Positions 33,827-46,620 of a stretch of 64,000 nucleotides of DNA are shown in pieces; the first letter of the stretch is position 1, and the number at the start of each line of letters is the position of its first letter. The translations under genes and the position numbers were made by a program. A model generated the notes under the pieces. The model was not told where the DNA came from. It did not search any database and was given only the letters and a program-made list of their open reading frames with translations. The stretch comes from Gordionus sp. m RMFG-2023 (taxonomy: Eukaryota; Nematomorpha; Gordioida; Chordodea; Parachordodidae): positions 13,826,052-13,890,051 of the forward strand of contig NC_088776.1 of assembly GCF_954871325.1 (NCBI RefSeq), read 5' to 3'.

Positions 33827-36800
33827 GCATATGAAAATGATATTTCTTCTCATTATTCAAATTTAAATGAACAGAATATTAAACAAAGAAAGGATAGCAA
33901 AATATTGTTTTTAAGAAATTTTAATAATTATTTAAAACAAGAATTAATAAGTATATAAATCAAATATCGATATATTGGTTTATCAAATTTTGAAGATAAA
34001 TATGTTAACATATTGCACCAGAATGGTGAACTTAAGGTGCTTGATTTGTGTTGTGGGAAAGGTGGTGATATTAATAAATGGCATTATGTTAACCCTGAAA
34101 TAGTTGTATTTGTGGGTTATTATAAAAAATTCTTTTTCAATTTTTATAATAACATATATAAGATATTGCCAAACAAAGTATTGAACAATGCGAGAAACGA
34201 TATGATGCTTATTTAAAAAAACAACAAAATAAAAAAACATATAAAGCATATTTTATCCATGCTGATTGCTGTGAAGTAATACAATATATGAATATTGCTA
34301 TTTTTTGCAGGCTGGCTAAAGATTTTCTTGGTTTTGGGATTTGTTAATTTAGCCTTCAATTAAAAATATTAGACCAGACTTGGGCTTGTAATAAAAAATA
34401 TTATTGACAGAAATGTATTATACTTATTGATTAATTCTGTAGTGATAATCAATAAAGTATTGAGTTTTAATTTAAACACTCCTTAATATTATCATGGATT
34501 TATTAGACTTTCCATATTTTTATTTGTTAATTTAGCCCTAAAATAAGAATATTAGTCCAGACTTGGGCTTGAAATAAAAATTATTATTGGCATACTATTG
34601 ATTAATCATGGTTATTGATAGTGATAATCCATAAAGTATAGAGTTTTTAATTTAAACACTCCCCAATATTATATAGTTATTTATTTTGGTGCAACTACAA
34701 ATATTTAAGATTAAGCTCAATGGCATGAATTTATCCATGGGGGTAAAAAAATTTGGTGGGCTTCCCAAACACCCCTTAATTTTTTTAAATATAATATTAA
34801 TTTTTTAGTAGTTACCTTATATCATCTTTGTTAAAGTTGACTAAACAATTGGAAACACTAATTCTAAAATTTACCAATATTTTGTACTTTTTCTTAAATT
34901 TTATGTTTAAAAAAATATATTAAAGGTTAATCTGAAAGAGAAATTTTTCCAGCAAGGTATAGATGTTAATATTCAATTCAATATAGTTAGCTGTCAATTT
35001 GCGTTACATTATGCTTTCCAATCGCTCCCTCGTTTAAAACAGATGCTATTGAATGCTACACAAAATTTATCTGACTATGGATTTTTTCTTGGTTCCATGA
35101 CAGATGCCTTCAAATTGATGTAATAAATCTAATCAATATTTGTTATTTTACCCTGAATTCATAGTTCAAGTAAATTCATGACGAATAATAAAATACATCA
35201 TATTTTATATACTTCTCCAGGAATTCACACTAACTATGACTTCAGGGTTAAGCATTTTGCTTTTCATGAGTAAAAACATCCTTTCACAATGTTGAAAGAT
35301 AATCTTACATAAAATTTAAATATTTCACAATTCCTTATACAAAATATCAACTCACCCTTTTAAACTGTTCGTTTTTATGTCTCCTTCCTCTATAGCTATT
35401 TATTATATTTTGATATTAAGCCTTCAATTCTCAATAAGTATTATCAAGGATGTATTGCAAGGGGAGGGGCTATGGGGAGCTAAGTCAACCTCGCTAATTT
35501 TTATTTTATTTTTAGCCTCCTTTCCAAATTTTGTTCATGTGTTACGCACTGCTGCCAAATAATTTTACTATTTTTTCAAAAAATTAAATTTGAATCCCTT
35601 TTTTTTATTATATTGATATAAAAATTATAATTTTAATATAATCATAAATTGATTTTTTAAAAAAAAATGTTCTTAGAAGATAGAGAAGCAAAAAGTTTTA
35701 TTTTTTATTATTTTTGCTTTATTTTTTAATATCAACTAAAATGAAATTTTGATTTCTCTCATTTTAACAATTTTTATGGATATTAGAAAAAATTTTCAGT
35801 AATTGCATTAATTCTAAGGGGGGGGAGGCCTTAAACTTAAAATATCTTGAAAAAAAATATGCTATTTCCTTCAAGTCTTAGCAAATTTTTTCAACTGTTA
35901 GGATTGAGCCGATTTAATAACCCTACAGGTAAGAAATTGTCCAATTTAAACAAAATCTCATAAATGTTTAAATAGGAATTTGAAATTTTCAAAGAGGTAG
36001 GTTATTGGTAGGATTAATCAATCTGCTTTAAAATAAGTAATAAATTAGGATATATTTTATCAGGTTTGTGTCTTTTTGTCTATAAATCATTTTTTTATTG
36101 GTTGACGAATATTTAAAAATTAAATTATTAAGAACATGTTGGCAATAACATTTACTTATTGTATAGGTGAATATTTACAGATGTCGCAATTCTGAAATTA
36201 AACTTATTTGAAAAATATACCATTAAAAAAAATTCCAAAACTGGTAAGATTAAAAATAGACTAATTTATAATATCAGTAGAAATCATTACTGCAGTTATC
36301 CCTGAAAACCGAGAGTAAAATGATTTTTTATTTATTTTAGAAATTCTTTCTGATACATTTGTTAGAACTTGATGGCGGGAAAAGAATAAAAAAAATTGGC
36401 ACAAATACTCAAATTAAATGAATATGAAAAGATTGCTCTAACCAATATTTCCTAAATGAAAATTTTTTCTAAATTCCCTACTCTGTAGATACCTTATTCG
36501 GCAGTACTGCCGAGTATGAAAGGGGCTTTCATCTTATGAATTTTATCATGGCAGATAGTCGAAGCGAGTAGAGTAAATAACTTGTCAAATTTAATTTTCA
36601 AAAATATAAATGTATCTTGGATATCAGAGTGGATTCTAGATCCATATATAAAAATATGGAAAAGAAATTATCGAGGGCTAGTGAAATCTTTTCAAACAAA
36701 AAGAGCCCAAAGAAATTAAAGATTTATAAAAATTTTTAATTCTTATTTAATTTTGAGTCCAAATCATATTCCTTAGAAAATGCCTAGATATATTGGGTAG

Positions 36801-38396
36801 CGATTTTTAATTTTATCCATTTGCGTAAGACCTCTATTAAGTGGGTATTTGTTGCATTCATTCATTTATATTATAAAATTTATATTTTAAAACTATTCAC
36901 GTCAAATAAAATAAATCATTAAACTCAAATAAAGTGCTAAAGATTTAAATATTTCTATAGGAACTATTACACTATTCTTAAATTCAAAGGAGACATTATC
37001 AAACATAATGCAAATATAACATATTGTACCAAATAAACAAACAAAGATACCATTTTTATTTTATTTCATAAATTAATTTTTATACTTATTCTTAATTTGT
37101 TTTTCTAGGAAAGTAAAATCTTGATAAATTGAGAAACTGTCTAATTTTGGACAAATTTTGGTCCCAATGCCGCCCAAATTTGACAGGTTTTTCTTTTTAT
37201 TTAAATTTGCATAGATATTCTATGTTTGTGAAATTATTTTTAAAATATTATATAAATAAATAATTAATTCATATTCATATGCTAAAAAAAATCGAACAGT
37301 TTAACCTCGATTTGGGCACCGCTTGGACTAAGATATCCCAACTTAAACAGTTGCCCAATTTATCAAGTTTATAATTTAAAAAGACATTCCACCATTTGTT
37401 ATATTCTAGTTTAGTAAGAAGTTAGATTATGGTAAATTATTCTAATAGTATATATTCATCAAAATCATGAGTAAAATTTATGTATACATAAACTTATACA
37501 AAATAAGAATGTGTATATAAAATTATCTTTAAATAGTTGTATATCAGTGCTGTTAAATAGCGCGCTACTATAGCAGTCTACTTTAGAAAAAAATAGCGAT
37601 ATTAGTAGTGCGTTACTAATCTAAAAAGTAGCCAAGTAGCGTATTTTCAATTTTATATAATAAATACACATAAAAATCTTAAAATATATTTATAATTAAT
37701 TTTAAAATCATTATTTTTTTATTTTATTTAATTATGAATGCATTATAAATCAAATTTTTAAAATAATTTAAAATTTCGATGATAGTGATTGATTTAAGTT
37801 TAAATGTAGATATATTTTGAGTTGCGATACTTTATACAATGTATTGAAGCTAATTTTTATAAAACTTTTTTTATGATTAACCTTTTAGATTATAAATGGT
37901 CGTTGTAATTCTCATATACATCGAGTAAAATTAATATTTAAAAGTCTTTTTTATATAGTATAGGAATTATCTGTCACAAACAGTTAAAGGAATTTCTTTT
38001 TTATATATTGGCATATATATAGTATATTTATAATCTTAAATAAATTTTCAAAATATATTTTTTAACTGATAGGAAGTTGCTCAAAGAGTTACCAGTTCAA
38101 AATGTTGCTATTAATAGCCCAAAATCTTGTTATCAATTCAAAAATGACATATGCTGCATTACGTTCGATCACCCAACTTTCGCTCAATACAAAAATTGCC
38201 ATTCCAACATCAATAATTTTGATCAAACATCTTTAAATTCCATCAATAACCCTTCCCCCAAAATAGCTAATAATGGAGACAAGAAATCCTTTCAAGAAGT
38301 AATCGTTCCTCCACTGGTTGGGGCTAATCTCTCTTTTTATTTGGATGAGAGAGTTGATTGTACCGAATTTCTGGCTTACTTCCCATTTTTAAAAAG
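33827..38396 (+). CDS. RNMT: mRNA cap guanine-N7 methyltransferase, five central exons
   Basis: Methylates the N7 of the mRNA cap guanine using S-adenosylmethionine, in the nucleus. Exons are 33827-33950, 33996-34115, 34163-34275, 34926-35119 and 38073-38396, with consistent phases (introns 45, 47, 650 and 2953 bp). Homology to human RNMT: SSHYSNLNEQ...FLRNFNNYLKQ (AdoMet-contacting helix), VLDLCCGKGGDINKW (AdoMet loop), DIAKQSIEQCEKRYDAY, NIVSCQFALHYAFQS (cap-pocket His and Tyr) and RVDCTEFLAYFP (catalytic-pocket Glu). The last exon has a roughly 40-residue Asn/Ser-rich insertion absent from human. No in-frame ATG precedes HYSN and no upstream exon in phase was found, so the 5' end is missing. 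The 5' exon may be small, or the transcript may receive a leader by trans-splicing. Confidence 0.9.
34341..34682. repeat. 183-bp tandem duplication in an RNMT intron
   Basis: TTGTTAATTTAGCC at 34341 recurs at 34524. Both copies contain AGACTTGGGCTTG, ATTGATTAAT and TTTAATTTAAACACTCC. The duplication makes up most of the 650-bp intron between exons 3 and 4. Confidence 0.8.
35120..37119. other. RNMT intron, left part; nothing recognised
   Basis: AT-rich intron with a G8 tract near 35820 and a short GC-richer stretch near 35455. No coding, RNA or bounded repeat could be supported. Confidence 0.5.
37120..37372. mobile_element. Palindromic MITE about 250 bp long
   Basis: The left arm contains CTTGATAAATTGAGAAACTGT and GGTCCCAATGCCGCCCAAATT. 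The complement of the right arm contains CTTGATAAATTGGGCAACTGT and AGTCCAAGCGGTGCCCAAAT. The arms are about 80 bp long and imperfect. No target duplication was identified. Confidence 0.55.
37545..37650. mobile_element. Fragment of a TAGCGCTACT-type hAT MITE
   Basis: It starts CAGTGCTGTTAAATAGCGCGCTACTATAGC and repeats AGTAGxGCGTTACTA-like blocks. A weaker relative lies near 32610 (AGTAGCACGCTAAGC). No right end was found. Confidence 0.45.
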
Positions 38397-39019
38397 GTTT
38401 TTTTTTTGGTTTTAAATTATTACAAATTTAAAAAAATACATAATTAGAATTTTTAGTGGTGTTTTGATTTTTAATTTAAATGTTTTTTTAAAGTTTTCTA
38501 TGACACCGCATTTCAAAAAATATATAATTAAAATGACCAAATCACATGTTTTCCTACTTGTTTTTTTTATTTAATGCTATTTCTAAACTTAATACTTATT
38601 TTTTAAAATTTACTAGTAAATTGCCCAAACTGGCGAGCGAATAAGATGAGACATGGAGTTTATTTTTTTTTAAAAATTGGAAAACGGTAGTCAAGTTAGG
38701 ACAGTTATATCCAATGACATATAATATTTACCTCGAATGGCGGTTCATTCATGAAAATTAATCTTAGCACAAGATCTGGTTTGGTTTTCCAAACTAAATT
38801 TATAGGGGAAACAAAAATAGCATGTCACCAGCTGATTTGTATTGGTACATATTTAAATGAATGAATCATCAGTCTTGGATGCATTAGGAAACATAACATA
38901 CAAATAGGACTGCGATAATAAATTCCTCTAGGATCTAAAAATCAGATCAGACCGATATTTAAAAAAATACAACTCGACCCGATATTTTCATTGTTTATGG
39001 TTATATTCATCTTTTTTAT

Positions 39020-39960
39020 CGTTTATTGGCGGTTTTTAGGTTTACCCGGGTAAGCCAGCTTCCTCTCTGATCTCTTTTCTCCATTCAGATACTCCTAATT
39101 TTAATAGTGACCCCCTACAGTTCTAGTCGCCGCTATTTGTAAGACCCATTCTATGCCGTCCTTTATCACTTTCACCCACGATTTGTTGGTCTTCCACATT
39201 GCTTTGATTTCATTGCTTCCAATGAAGTCCATTTCTTAACAAAATCATCTTGCGTCTTTCATTTAACATGCTCAAACCACCTTAGTCGATTTATTCTAAT
39301 CACGACTCAATCGTTTTACCTATTCCTTACCACAATTCGTGTTTTTCTTTCATATATATCCCAACCCTCCGAATATTCTTATCTCCATTTTTTCTAATTT
39401 AGCTTCATGCGCTGCTTTCATTATCCACTTTTGCCTTTGAAGACTATACAGCTTCTCACACAGCTCACATAAACTTTTCCCTTCAGCTTCAGAGATATGT
39501 TTTATATGTCAGAATCGAAGATATCTCGCTCTCGAAACTTCTTCCATGCATATCTTACCCTTGCAAGAATCAACACTTTCACCTACGTTCAGACAAATAA
39601 AACTTTACCACTTTTTCTAGAGGAGCTCCATTACCGATATTTAAACCACCCTTTTCTACATTATCATTAGCACCTTTCACACATGTTCTACAGGTAAGAG
39701 TCATATTTGCTTTCACTAAATTTCCGTTCTCACCACTACATCTTTTATACACCCATTTCTGATAGCTAGTAAATTGTCCTATGCACAGCACATAGTTCAA
39801 GTGTCCGTTTCTTCCTTCTTTTTTGATCCTTTGCCTCCAATCATCACCTTAGTCTTACCTTCGTTCACTTTTATGCCTTTCGATCCTAGGAAATTTTTTA
39901 TCCAGATGATCTAGTTCTATTTTCGGCGATCTGAGCCCGATTTTCCTATCCCATTGTTAT
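39020..39960 (-). mobile_element. Decayed LINE: C-terminal region after the reverse transcriptase
   Basis: On the minus strand, consecutive blocks match the end of a non-LTR retrotransposon ORF2: KVNEGKTKVMIGGKGSK; a cysteine module (CIGQFTSYQKWVYKRCSG, then MTLTCRTCVKG, 39579-39800); LNIGNGAPLEKVVKF; and RINRLRWFEHVKRK, DDFVKKW and RGW further downstream. Stops and frame changes separate the blocks, so it is inactive, and the reverse transcriptase itself is missing. It lies in an RNMT intron on the opposite strand. Confidence 0.75.
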
Positions 39961-40070
39961 CACTGGACTGTTGAAAAGAACGATATTTTAGCGTAAGCGA
40001 AAGAAGTTATAATTGCTAAAGGAAAATATAAAAAAGTTATTAATATTTTATAATTGTCGACAGGGTTTTA

Positions 40071-40828
40071 AACCGTATAGTATAGCGGTTCTTTCCTTTT
40101 TTTAGTTTGGAATTTTATAAAGGTTTTGTTCCATTCCGGTTTTTTTTGAAGAAATTCATATCGGTTCGTTACGGTTTAGAATTTATAACGGTTATTTTCG
40201 GTTCATTTCGGTTTTTATAAATTTGGATTTTTAAGAAAATTTATCATATAATTTAACTTTTAAAATGTAAAACTTGCAATTTTTTTAACTCAATGTGAGA
40301 CCATTTAATATAAATAAATAAAATAAAAGTATAAGAATAATTTAATGCAATGTTAGTTAACTTATTTAAATTGAAGAATTATAGTAAGATTTTTTAATAT
40401 TTTAAGATTTAAAAAAACAGATTTAGAAAAATATTGGAATTATATGATTTTCCCGAAATTAAAAGCAAGTATTATTATGAGTGATAACTGTTTTAAGATT
40501 ATTTCTTATCTAATTAAATAGTAATTTGCCTAAAATCTATTAAATTGAGCATATAGTAAAAACAATTAACTTGGTATTGATTGATATGAAGATGTGTATA
40601 AAATTTTTTTGATTTGTTAGGAAATCACGAATTTAAATGGCCCCCAAGGAAAATTAAAATTTTGAATTTAAGTTAATAATTTTAAATTAATTTTTTTTAA
40701 AAGCCGTTATGAACCGATGTAAACTTATCTTCATATCAATCAATACCAAGTTTTTCTTTTTAATTGGATTACGGTTCAGAAAATTATAACGGTTTGTTCC
40801 AGTTTCGCAGTTCGGTCCGAAACCCTTG
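40071..40828. mobile_element. 758-bp CGGTT-type hAT MITE
   Basis: The ends are CAGGGTTTTAAACCG on the left and CAAGGGTTTCGGACCG on the complement of the right. The flanks ATTGTCGA (40063-40070) and ATTTTCGA (40829-40836) form an 8-bp target duplication with one mismatch. CGGTT/AACGG motifs repeat inside both ends. A perfect 24-bp inverted repeat (40569-40592 and 40728-40751) near the right end may be a smaller element nested within it. Confidence 0.8.
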
Positions 40829-42381
40829 ATTTTCGATCTCTAAACACAGATCAAATTAACATTTAAAAAATCAAGGTCCGATCCTGTCTGATCAGCCTTG
40901 CAAGGGCTCTAATAAACTATTTTTAATTAATTTTTAGAAATATATATTTAGCTTACTTTTGCTTTTATATGCGAATATTTATTTTTTGAATAGGATTAAA
41001 ATGCTAATTAAACAAGATTTTTTAAACTTGAATTGATGTATGAACATAAATCATAAACAATCTGGATTCGCCTTATTATTAATAATTATTATAGTTTTTA
41101 ATATTGTAAATATACCATTATGATATTTATATAGGTTTTTTTTAAATTTATTTTTTGTGAACTTATAATTCACTCTATGTCATAGATAAGTTAATAATGG
41201 AAAAATGTCGGGCAAGTTAAGCTTGCGGGTGATGTCTTAAAAAATCCCCCCCCCCCTCCACCCCACACACCTTGAATAGTAATATTATTATCGCTATCCC
41301 ATTTTTTCGTATTCTCGCTATAATAATTCGAGAAATATTACATTTAGGGGCTTATAAAGTTAATAATTTTTAAAAAAATATTTTGGCGGAAAATGATTAT
41401 TTTTTAAACTCTAATTGAAATATTACAGGCACTCTTTAAATTAAATTATCATATTTGCTCCTACCTAGAAATTTTTTTAAACTTTTTTTTTTGAAATGTA
41501 TAGATTGCTTCAGGACAAATTTAGCATGATGTGTGTCTTGAGCTATAATTTTCACGAATTTTACTTCAAACACCAAATCAACTTCGATTTGGCAGAAAGA
41601 ATGAAGATATACCAAGTTTGGTCTTATTTTTTTTAGAATAATCAAATTTAAAATTAAAATAATGATCTATATAATTTTTTATCGAAAGTCATATATTTAG
41701 AGGTTTTATTCAATTCACCTCCACCCGGAGAACCGCTTTCATCTGAAACTTGCATATTTTAAAATACTATATACCTGTCTGTAGTGTTAATTTGTTTGTG
41801 AGTAGTCTTTTTTTTAAACAGTCAGGCGAAACTAATTGCATAAAAATTTTTGCAACGATGAACTTTTTAACTAGCCATTTTCTAAGCTCATTTTGAAATT
41901 GAATTTTTTTTACGGATTTATAATTTTGTCAACCTCTTTTACATTAATGTCTCCTATACCTGTCAATAATAATATTTAAAAAAACAACTTTCACACGACT
42001 ATAAGCTGCTGGCAAGTAACGTCATTACTAACTGCGGTTATTTAGGAAGATATAGCGTCATTTGATACTTCAGATCCAACACCCAGCATAGAAATAATAA
42101 TTTAACTGATTAAAAATATGCCAATATTTAACTGATAATTTTTCCATACATATTATATAGTAAAAATGTCGAGTGAAGCACTATAATTCTATCTCCGTGA
42201 TATATTATTGACGAAAATAAAATTTTATTTTGTATATATATTGCATTTGCCCTAACAAAAATTTCAGCCAAAATTAAAATCAAAGGTGTGGGCGCTTCCT
42301 TAGCTCCTTTTTTTATATGAAGGAACTTTAATAAGTCTTTACAAAATACAAAAACATGTTTAAAAAATGTATTTTAATTAG

Positions 42382-44521
42382 GAATTCAACATATATGATA
42401 CGAGTGAGGATGATGAATTTAGACATGTTAGACTCCTTTTAGAGGTAATACCCTTTTCCACTTTTATTCATGTAATTTAATTTGTAAAAAAAAATTATAT
42501 AGAAAATAGCCAAAAGGAATGACGAAATACCTCATTTAGTAACTATAAATTTTATTATCATTCGGGACTCTTTATTTGTTTGGGCTATAAATGAGATATT
42601 AGCTTAAGTATCTATTTTCTGGCCCATGGTTTAGTAGATTTAGGTTTTCAAAGTAAATTTTATGTAATATTGTAAGCGAAGTTTTAACCCCCATAAGGTG
42701 ATTCTCAACTAGTTAATTAATGTGGCTTAAATTTTATGTAGAGTTGGGTAGTATCACTAATACTTTTTATTTTAAATACATGATACGAATACTTTTTGTA
42801 TCTCTTCACAGATCCCTTATTTAATTTTATTTCGGCCCGAACCTGGCTAAAATGTTTTATAAATATATTTTTAGGCCCAGTTCGAATTTTGATTTTATAG
42901 GACAAGCCCTAAATTTTTAATTGAAAATATTAATTAAACGCATTTTTTTTAAAGTTAGATTTAAAAAAAACCAAGTTTTGTTCGGTTATAATTTTATTTT
43001 AATAAAAGAAGCGAAAGCCCCATTTTCTCTTTTTTGAAGTTCTGCCTAAATTTTCCTTAAAATCTTAGCCCGGCTCTATTTAAATGAATAGACCCAACTT
43101 CGGATGATAGCAAAGGATCTAGTATTTTTGGGGGATATTTTCATAAATATCTTATCTTGTATTTAGATTACTTCAAAAAAAAGTATATTCATGTGAATAA
43201 AAATTATTTTTTTACCAAAGCAAAGCAATTGCTACTATAAAAGAGATATTAGAAATATTGGCATCTGATTCAAACTATTATAAACCACTCTATATGGCTA
43301 GTGTTGTTAAACGGTTCGATTTTTAAAGACGAAATATTTAAAAAAATATTATGCAAGCCTGGAGAATTTGCTCACAGATGGTTTGGACATCTATTAACGA
43401 AATCTCGAGGCTTGCATAATATTATTTTTAATTTAAAATTGACTAAATCAAGTTGTTTAACAACACTAATTGCTATAGAAAATTGTGCCCAGATATATAA
43501 TTGATAAAAATACCATTTAATGTTAAAAAAAATGCTGCACTACATGTTTATATTAAAATTATTTTTATTTAAAAATTTAAAATTAGCCCCATCACTCGTG
43601 GTATATAAAGAGAGAAAATGAATGTAATTAAGAATATAGGTTATATATTATATATCGCATAATTTGCAACATAGCCTTAATGAGATTTGTTTTAGTGGGT
43701 TAATTTTTATATAATATATATTTTAAGGGAATATAATCATTTTCAGAGACTAACTCATGCTTGCTCTTCACAGGGCGAATACATAAAACAAGCATCCCCC
43801 CTATTACTTATGATCCCTGGTTCTAAAAACTAATAAGACACGGTTTGAGTGAGCTAAACCAGGTCGGGCCTCTTAGGTTTCTTATAACAAAACAAAAATA
43901 AGTCATATCACCTGAAATCATTTTTATTATAAAATTATTTTAGCACACGATATCTAAATCAGAATGGCAAGTTATCGGTAAACAATATATTAATTACTTA
44001 TTTTTTACAATTTTTAATATAACTTCGTGGGCCGTTTTGGAAAAAAAAGAGAAAATTAAATTAAAAAGATAGATTGTAAGTTAAGGTTGTCGTTGATATA
44101 TTTGACCAAATGCGAAAATTGGTTATTGCTTTAGACAGGGTCATTTAGAACCAAAGTTTTTTTATCTAGAGATTAAGATTTTTGTTTTTTTAATATAAAT
44201 ATCCAAAAAACAATTAATTTATTTTTTAATTTAATAATTTGGTTTATTTATACTAAAAATTAAATTACTAAATATGGTTTTAATAATTTCCCTCGTGTTT
44301 ATTTATTTTAGAAATACCATTTATCCAATCCAAAAACAATTTGTATACTTTCTTTAAAAAAAATTAATTAAAATTTTTGAAAATATCTAGGTTTACTTGT
44401 CAAAAAAAAACAGAAATTAACATTTAATAATTTTATTTAAAAATATATTCTAGGATGCTACATGATGTTTGCATTCAGAAAAATTCCACCTAAACCATTA
44501 AAGAAAAAACCTATTGTATGA
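42382..44521 (+). CDS. Three linked 3' exons, probably the C-terminal end of RNMT
   Basis: Exons 42382-42444, 43774-43819 and 44454-44521 have good splice sites (for example CTCTTCACAG before 43774) and mutually consistent phases (0-0, 0-1, 1-stop). They encode EFNIYDTSEDDEFRHVRLLL, GEYIKQASPLLLMIP and CYMMFAFRKIPPKPLKKKPI. The motif YMMFAFRK resembles the last strand of cap methyltransferases (human IYLVFAFEK), and EFNIYD resembles the family EFYEE segment, so these likely finish RNMT. A linking exon after 38396 is missing; a stretch at about 41698-41780 resembles it, but its phase does not fit. The alternative is a separate small gene with a hydrophobic segment, because the conserved GTLS..EW motif is not apparent. 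Confidence 0.45.
43299..43468. mobile_element. 170-bp TAGTGTTGTTAAA-type MITE, best-preserved copy
   Basis: The ends are TAGTGTTGTTAAAC and GTTTAACAACACTA, exact complements over 14 bp. The interior contains GCAAGCCTGGAGAATTTGCT and its near-complement GAGGCTTGC, shared with the copies at 28625 and 30280. No clear target duplication. It lies between the candidate RNMT 3' exons at 42382-42444 and 43774-43819. Confidence 0.75.
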
Positions 44522-44654
44522 AAAGCTAGTGAATTATTATATCATAAATATTTTTTAATTATACATCGACTCGATAATAATAAATAAAATTTTTATAAAG
44601 ATAATATATAATTTGCAAAGATTTATTTTACCGTTCCTGGTTTATAATTTCTTA

Positions 44655-45080
44655 GTTTAATGATATTCGATGCATATTATACGAATACGGGTAACAAGAT
44701 TTTTGGATCGAATACGAATAAGGAAAGTATATTATCTGTCGAATAATTTTCTATCTATTATTTGAAATTATTCGTATAATTATTTGAAATAATTTATAAA
44801 TGTTTTAAGTTATTTCTAAATATTCAAAATCATTTAAAATAATTTGTAAATGTTAGAAATTATTTATAAATATTTAATATTCTTAATTATTTAACATTTC
44901 CTTGCGGAACTTTTTATTTTTTGCTTTTTCCTACGTATAAATCACTTTTTAAAATTGTAATGAACCTTTCATTTTTAAATATATTTTTAAAGAATTTAAT
45001 TTTTGAATGGAATATTCGACGAATTAAATCGATTAAATGTTCTTATTAATACGAATCGAATATTTTCATTAATATAGTTT
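44655..45080. repeat. Probable TATTCGAAT-type MITE
   Basis: TATTCGA/CGAATA motifs cluster at both ends (ATATTCGATGC, ACGAATACGGG, ATCGAATACGAATA; then AATATTCGACGAATT, ACGAATCGAATATT), as in the other motif-rich MITEs of the window. Exact ends and a target duplication were not identified. Confidence 0.4.
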
Positions 45081-45665
45081 ATACAAGATATTGACTTTTT
45101 AAAATCACTGCATTTTTCTCTGATATTTATTTGATACGATACTAAAACAAAGTTTCATAAAAGTATTATAATAGGTTATCATACATGCTAAATGGGCACA
45201 CAATTTGAGGAGTCATCAGACAAAATCTCAGGTAATCACACTCACAAAGTATTCTGAATAAAATGATCTGTCATTTTCTTAAATAATGCAAATTAAATAT
45301 TTTTGGAAAAATTGTTAAAATTGGTATATTTTTTATCAGCGGCATTTTTTCCCAGAGGTTTAAGATTAGATACTTATTAATAAAACAAAATGTACTGTTA
45401 CTCAACGACAGGAATAATAGTAGGGGGAGACTGGGGTTATATTATCCATAAAAAATGGATGAAGCTGATTAACCAATTAATTTTTAGAAATTAGAAAAAA
45501 AGTCTTAGTTTTTTTATTAATATAAAATTTAAAAAAACAAAAAACACCAGGATTACCTTTTTGGCCTTCGCCTTGCGTGTTATAGCGTTCTTTATTTTTT
45601 ATACAAATATGTTAATCTTAAGTAAAATAAAATATGTTAAATGTATCAGGTTCATCCATATTATA

Positions 45666-45878
45666 GAGATCTGCAGAGGTGCCATTAGCACGGCCCGAGT
45701 TTTATATTTTTAAGCCTGGTTCGACCCGGATATTTTTTTAAAAACATTTTTTAGGTCCGGCCTGGATTTTTGTAAAATATATTATTTTTAATATTTATTG
45801 CTAATAATGGCGATTTTATATTTAAAAAAATTAAAATACGACCCGGCCGCTGGACTTAGGGCTAGGCCTGCAGATCTG
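45666..45878. mobile_element. 213-bp GGCCCGG-type hAT MITE
   Basis: Perfect inverted AGATCTGCAG (45667-45676) and CTGCAGATCT (45868-45877) mark the ends. AGGTGCCATTAGCACGGCCC follows inside the left end. CGGCCCG, GGTCCGGCC and CCCGGCCGC blocks are distributed inside. Confidence 0.7.
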
Positions 45879-46620
45879 GTATATATCACCCAGAAGAATT
45901 TGTCATATAATTTATGAAAAACAAGTCAACCATCTTCATATTGTCATGCGTGACCATAAACAAACTCGTGGCTTCTGCTTATTAAAGTTGAATTTTTTAT
46001 AAAAAATCAACCATTGTTTAAAGGGCTAATACGCATCTCGCCAAAACCTACCCCAGATCTTCAAATTCAATTTAAATTTGATTTCAAGATATAAAACTAT
46101 TATAAATATTGTCAATATTTTTATACATGATTAGACTAGATATAACAAAAAATTAAAAAGTTACTTTTTATTTGTTAAAATTTAAATTCATTAACACTTT
46201 TCATGAGCATATTTTTGCGAAACATTTTTAGAGCATTTTATTAATATAGATGGTTTAAATTTCGAAAGATACATTAGTTTTAAAATTATTTGATAATGAA
46301 ATAGTTGCCCCAGGATAACACCATCCCGTCTCCCTACTTTAATAAAAAAAATGAGAAAAACTATAATATTCATAGTTTTCCATTCAATTAGAAATAAAAC
46401 TCGATCAAAAAAAAGTACAAAAGTCTTAAGAAAAGGTGTGATTGAAAGAGAAAAAAGTTCGATCAAAAAAGGAAAAAATCAATTTAAAAAAAAGAAGTTT
46501 CGTTCGATAAAGTTCTACACAAAGAAAATGGAAAAGGGTTATTAAAAAATGAAAATTCTTAATTAACAATTATTTTATTTAGATATTTTAATTGATATAT
46601 TTTCCTCTTATTGTGATTCT

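Noticed and set aside
41698-41780. Stretch reading NRFHLKLAYFKILY, resembling the methyltransferase segment after EFLAYFP
   Set aside because: No donor gives the phase needed to join either 42382 or 44454. It may be chance or a mis-bounded exon.
42382-42444. This exon as a direct continuation of 38396
   Set aside because: Its phase (0) does not fit the 2-nt overhang left at 38396. It is kept only as part of the probable 3' exon chain, with a missing link.
43301-43504. Plus-strand open frame of 67 codons
   Set aside because: It lies across the same MITE family; the protein-like similarity to 30183-30452 is explained by the shared repeat.
46351-46545. Lys-rich open frame of 64 codons
   Set aside because: Its composition is what A-rich DNA gives by chance, with no domain or splice partner.
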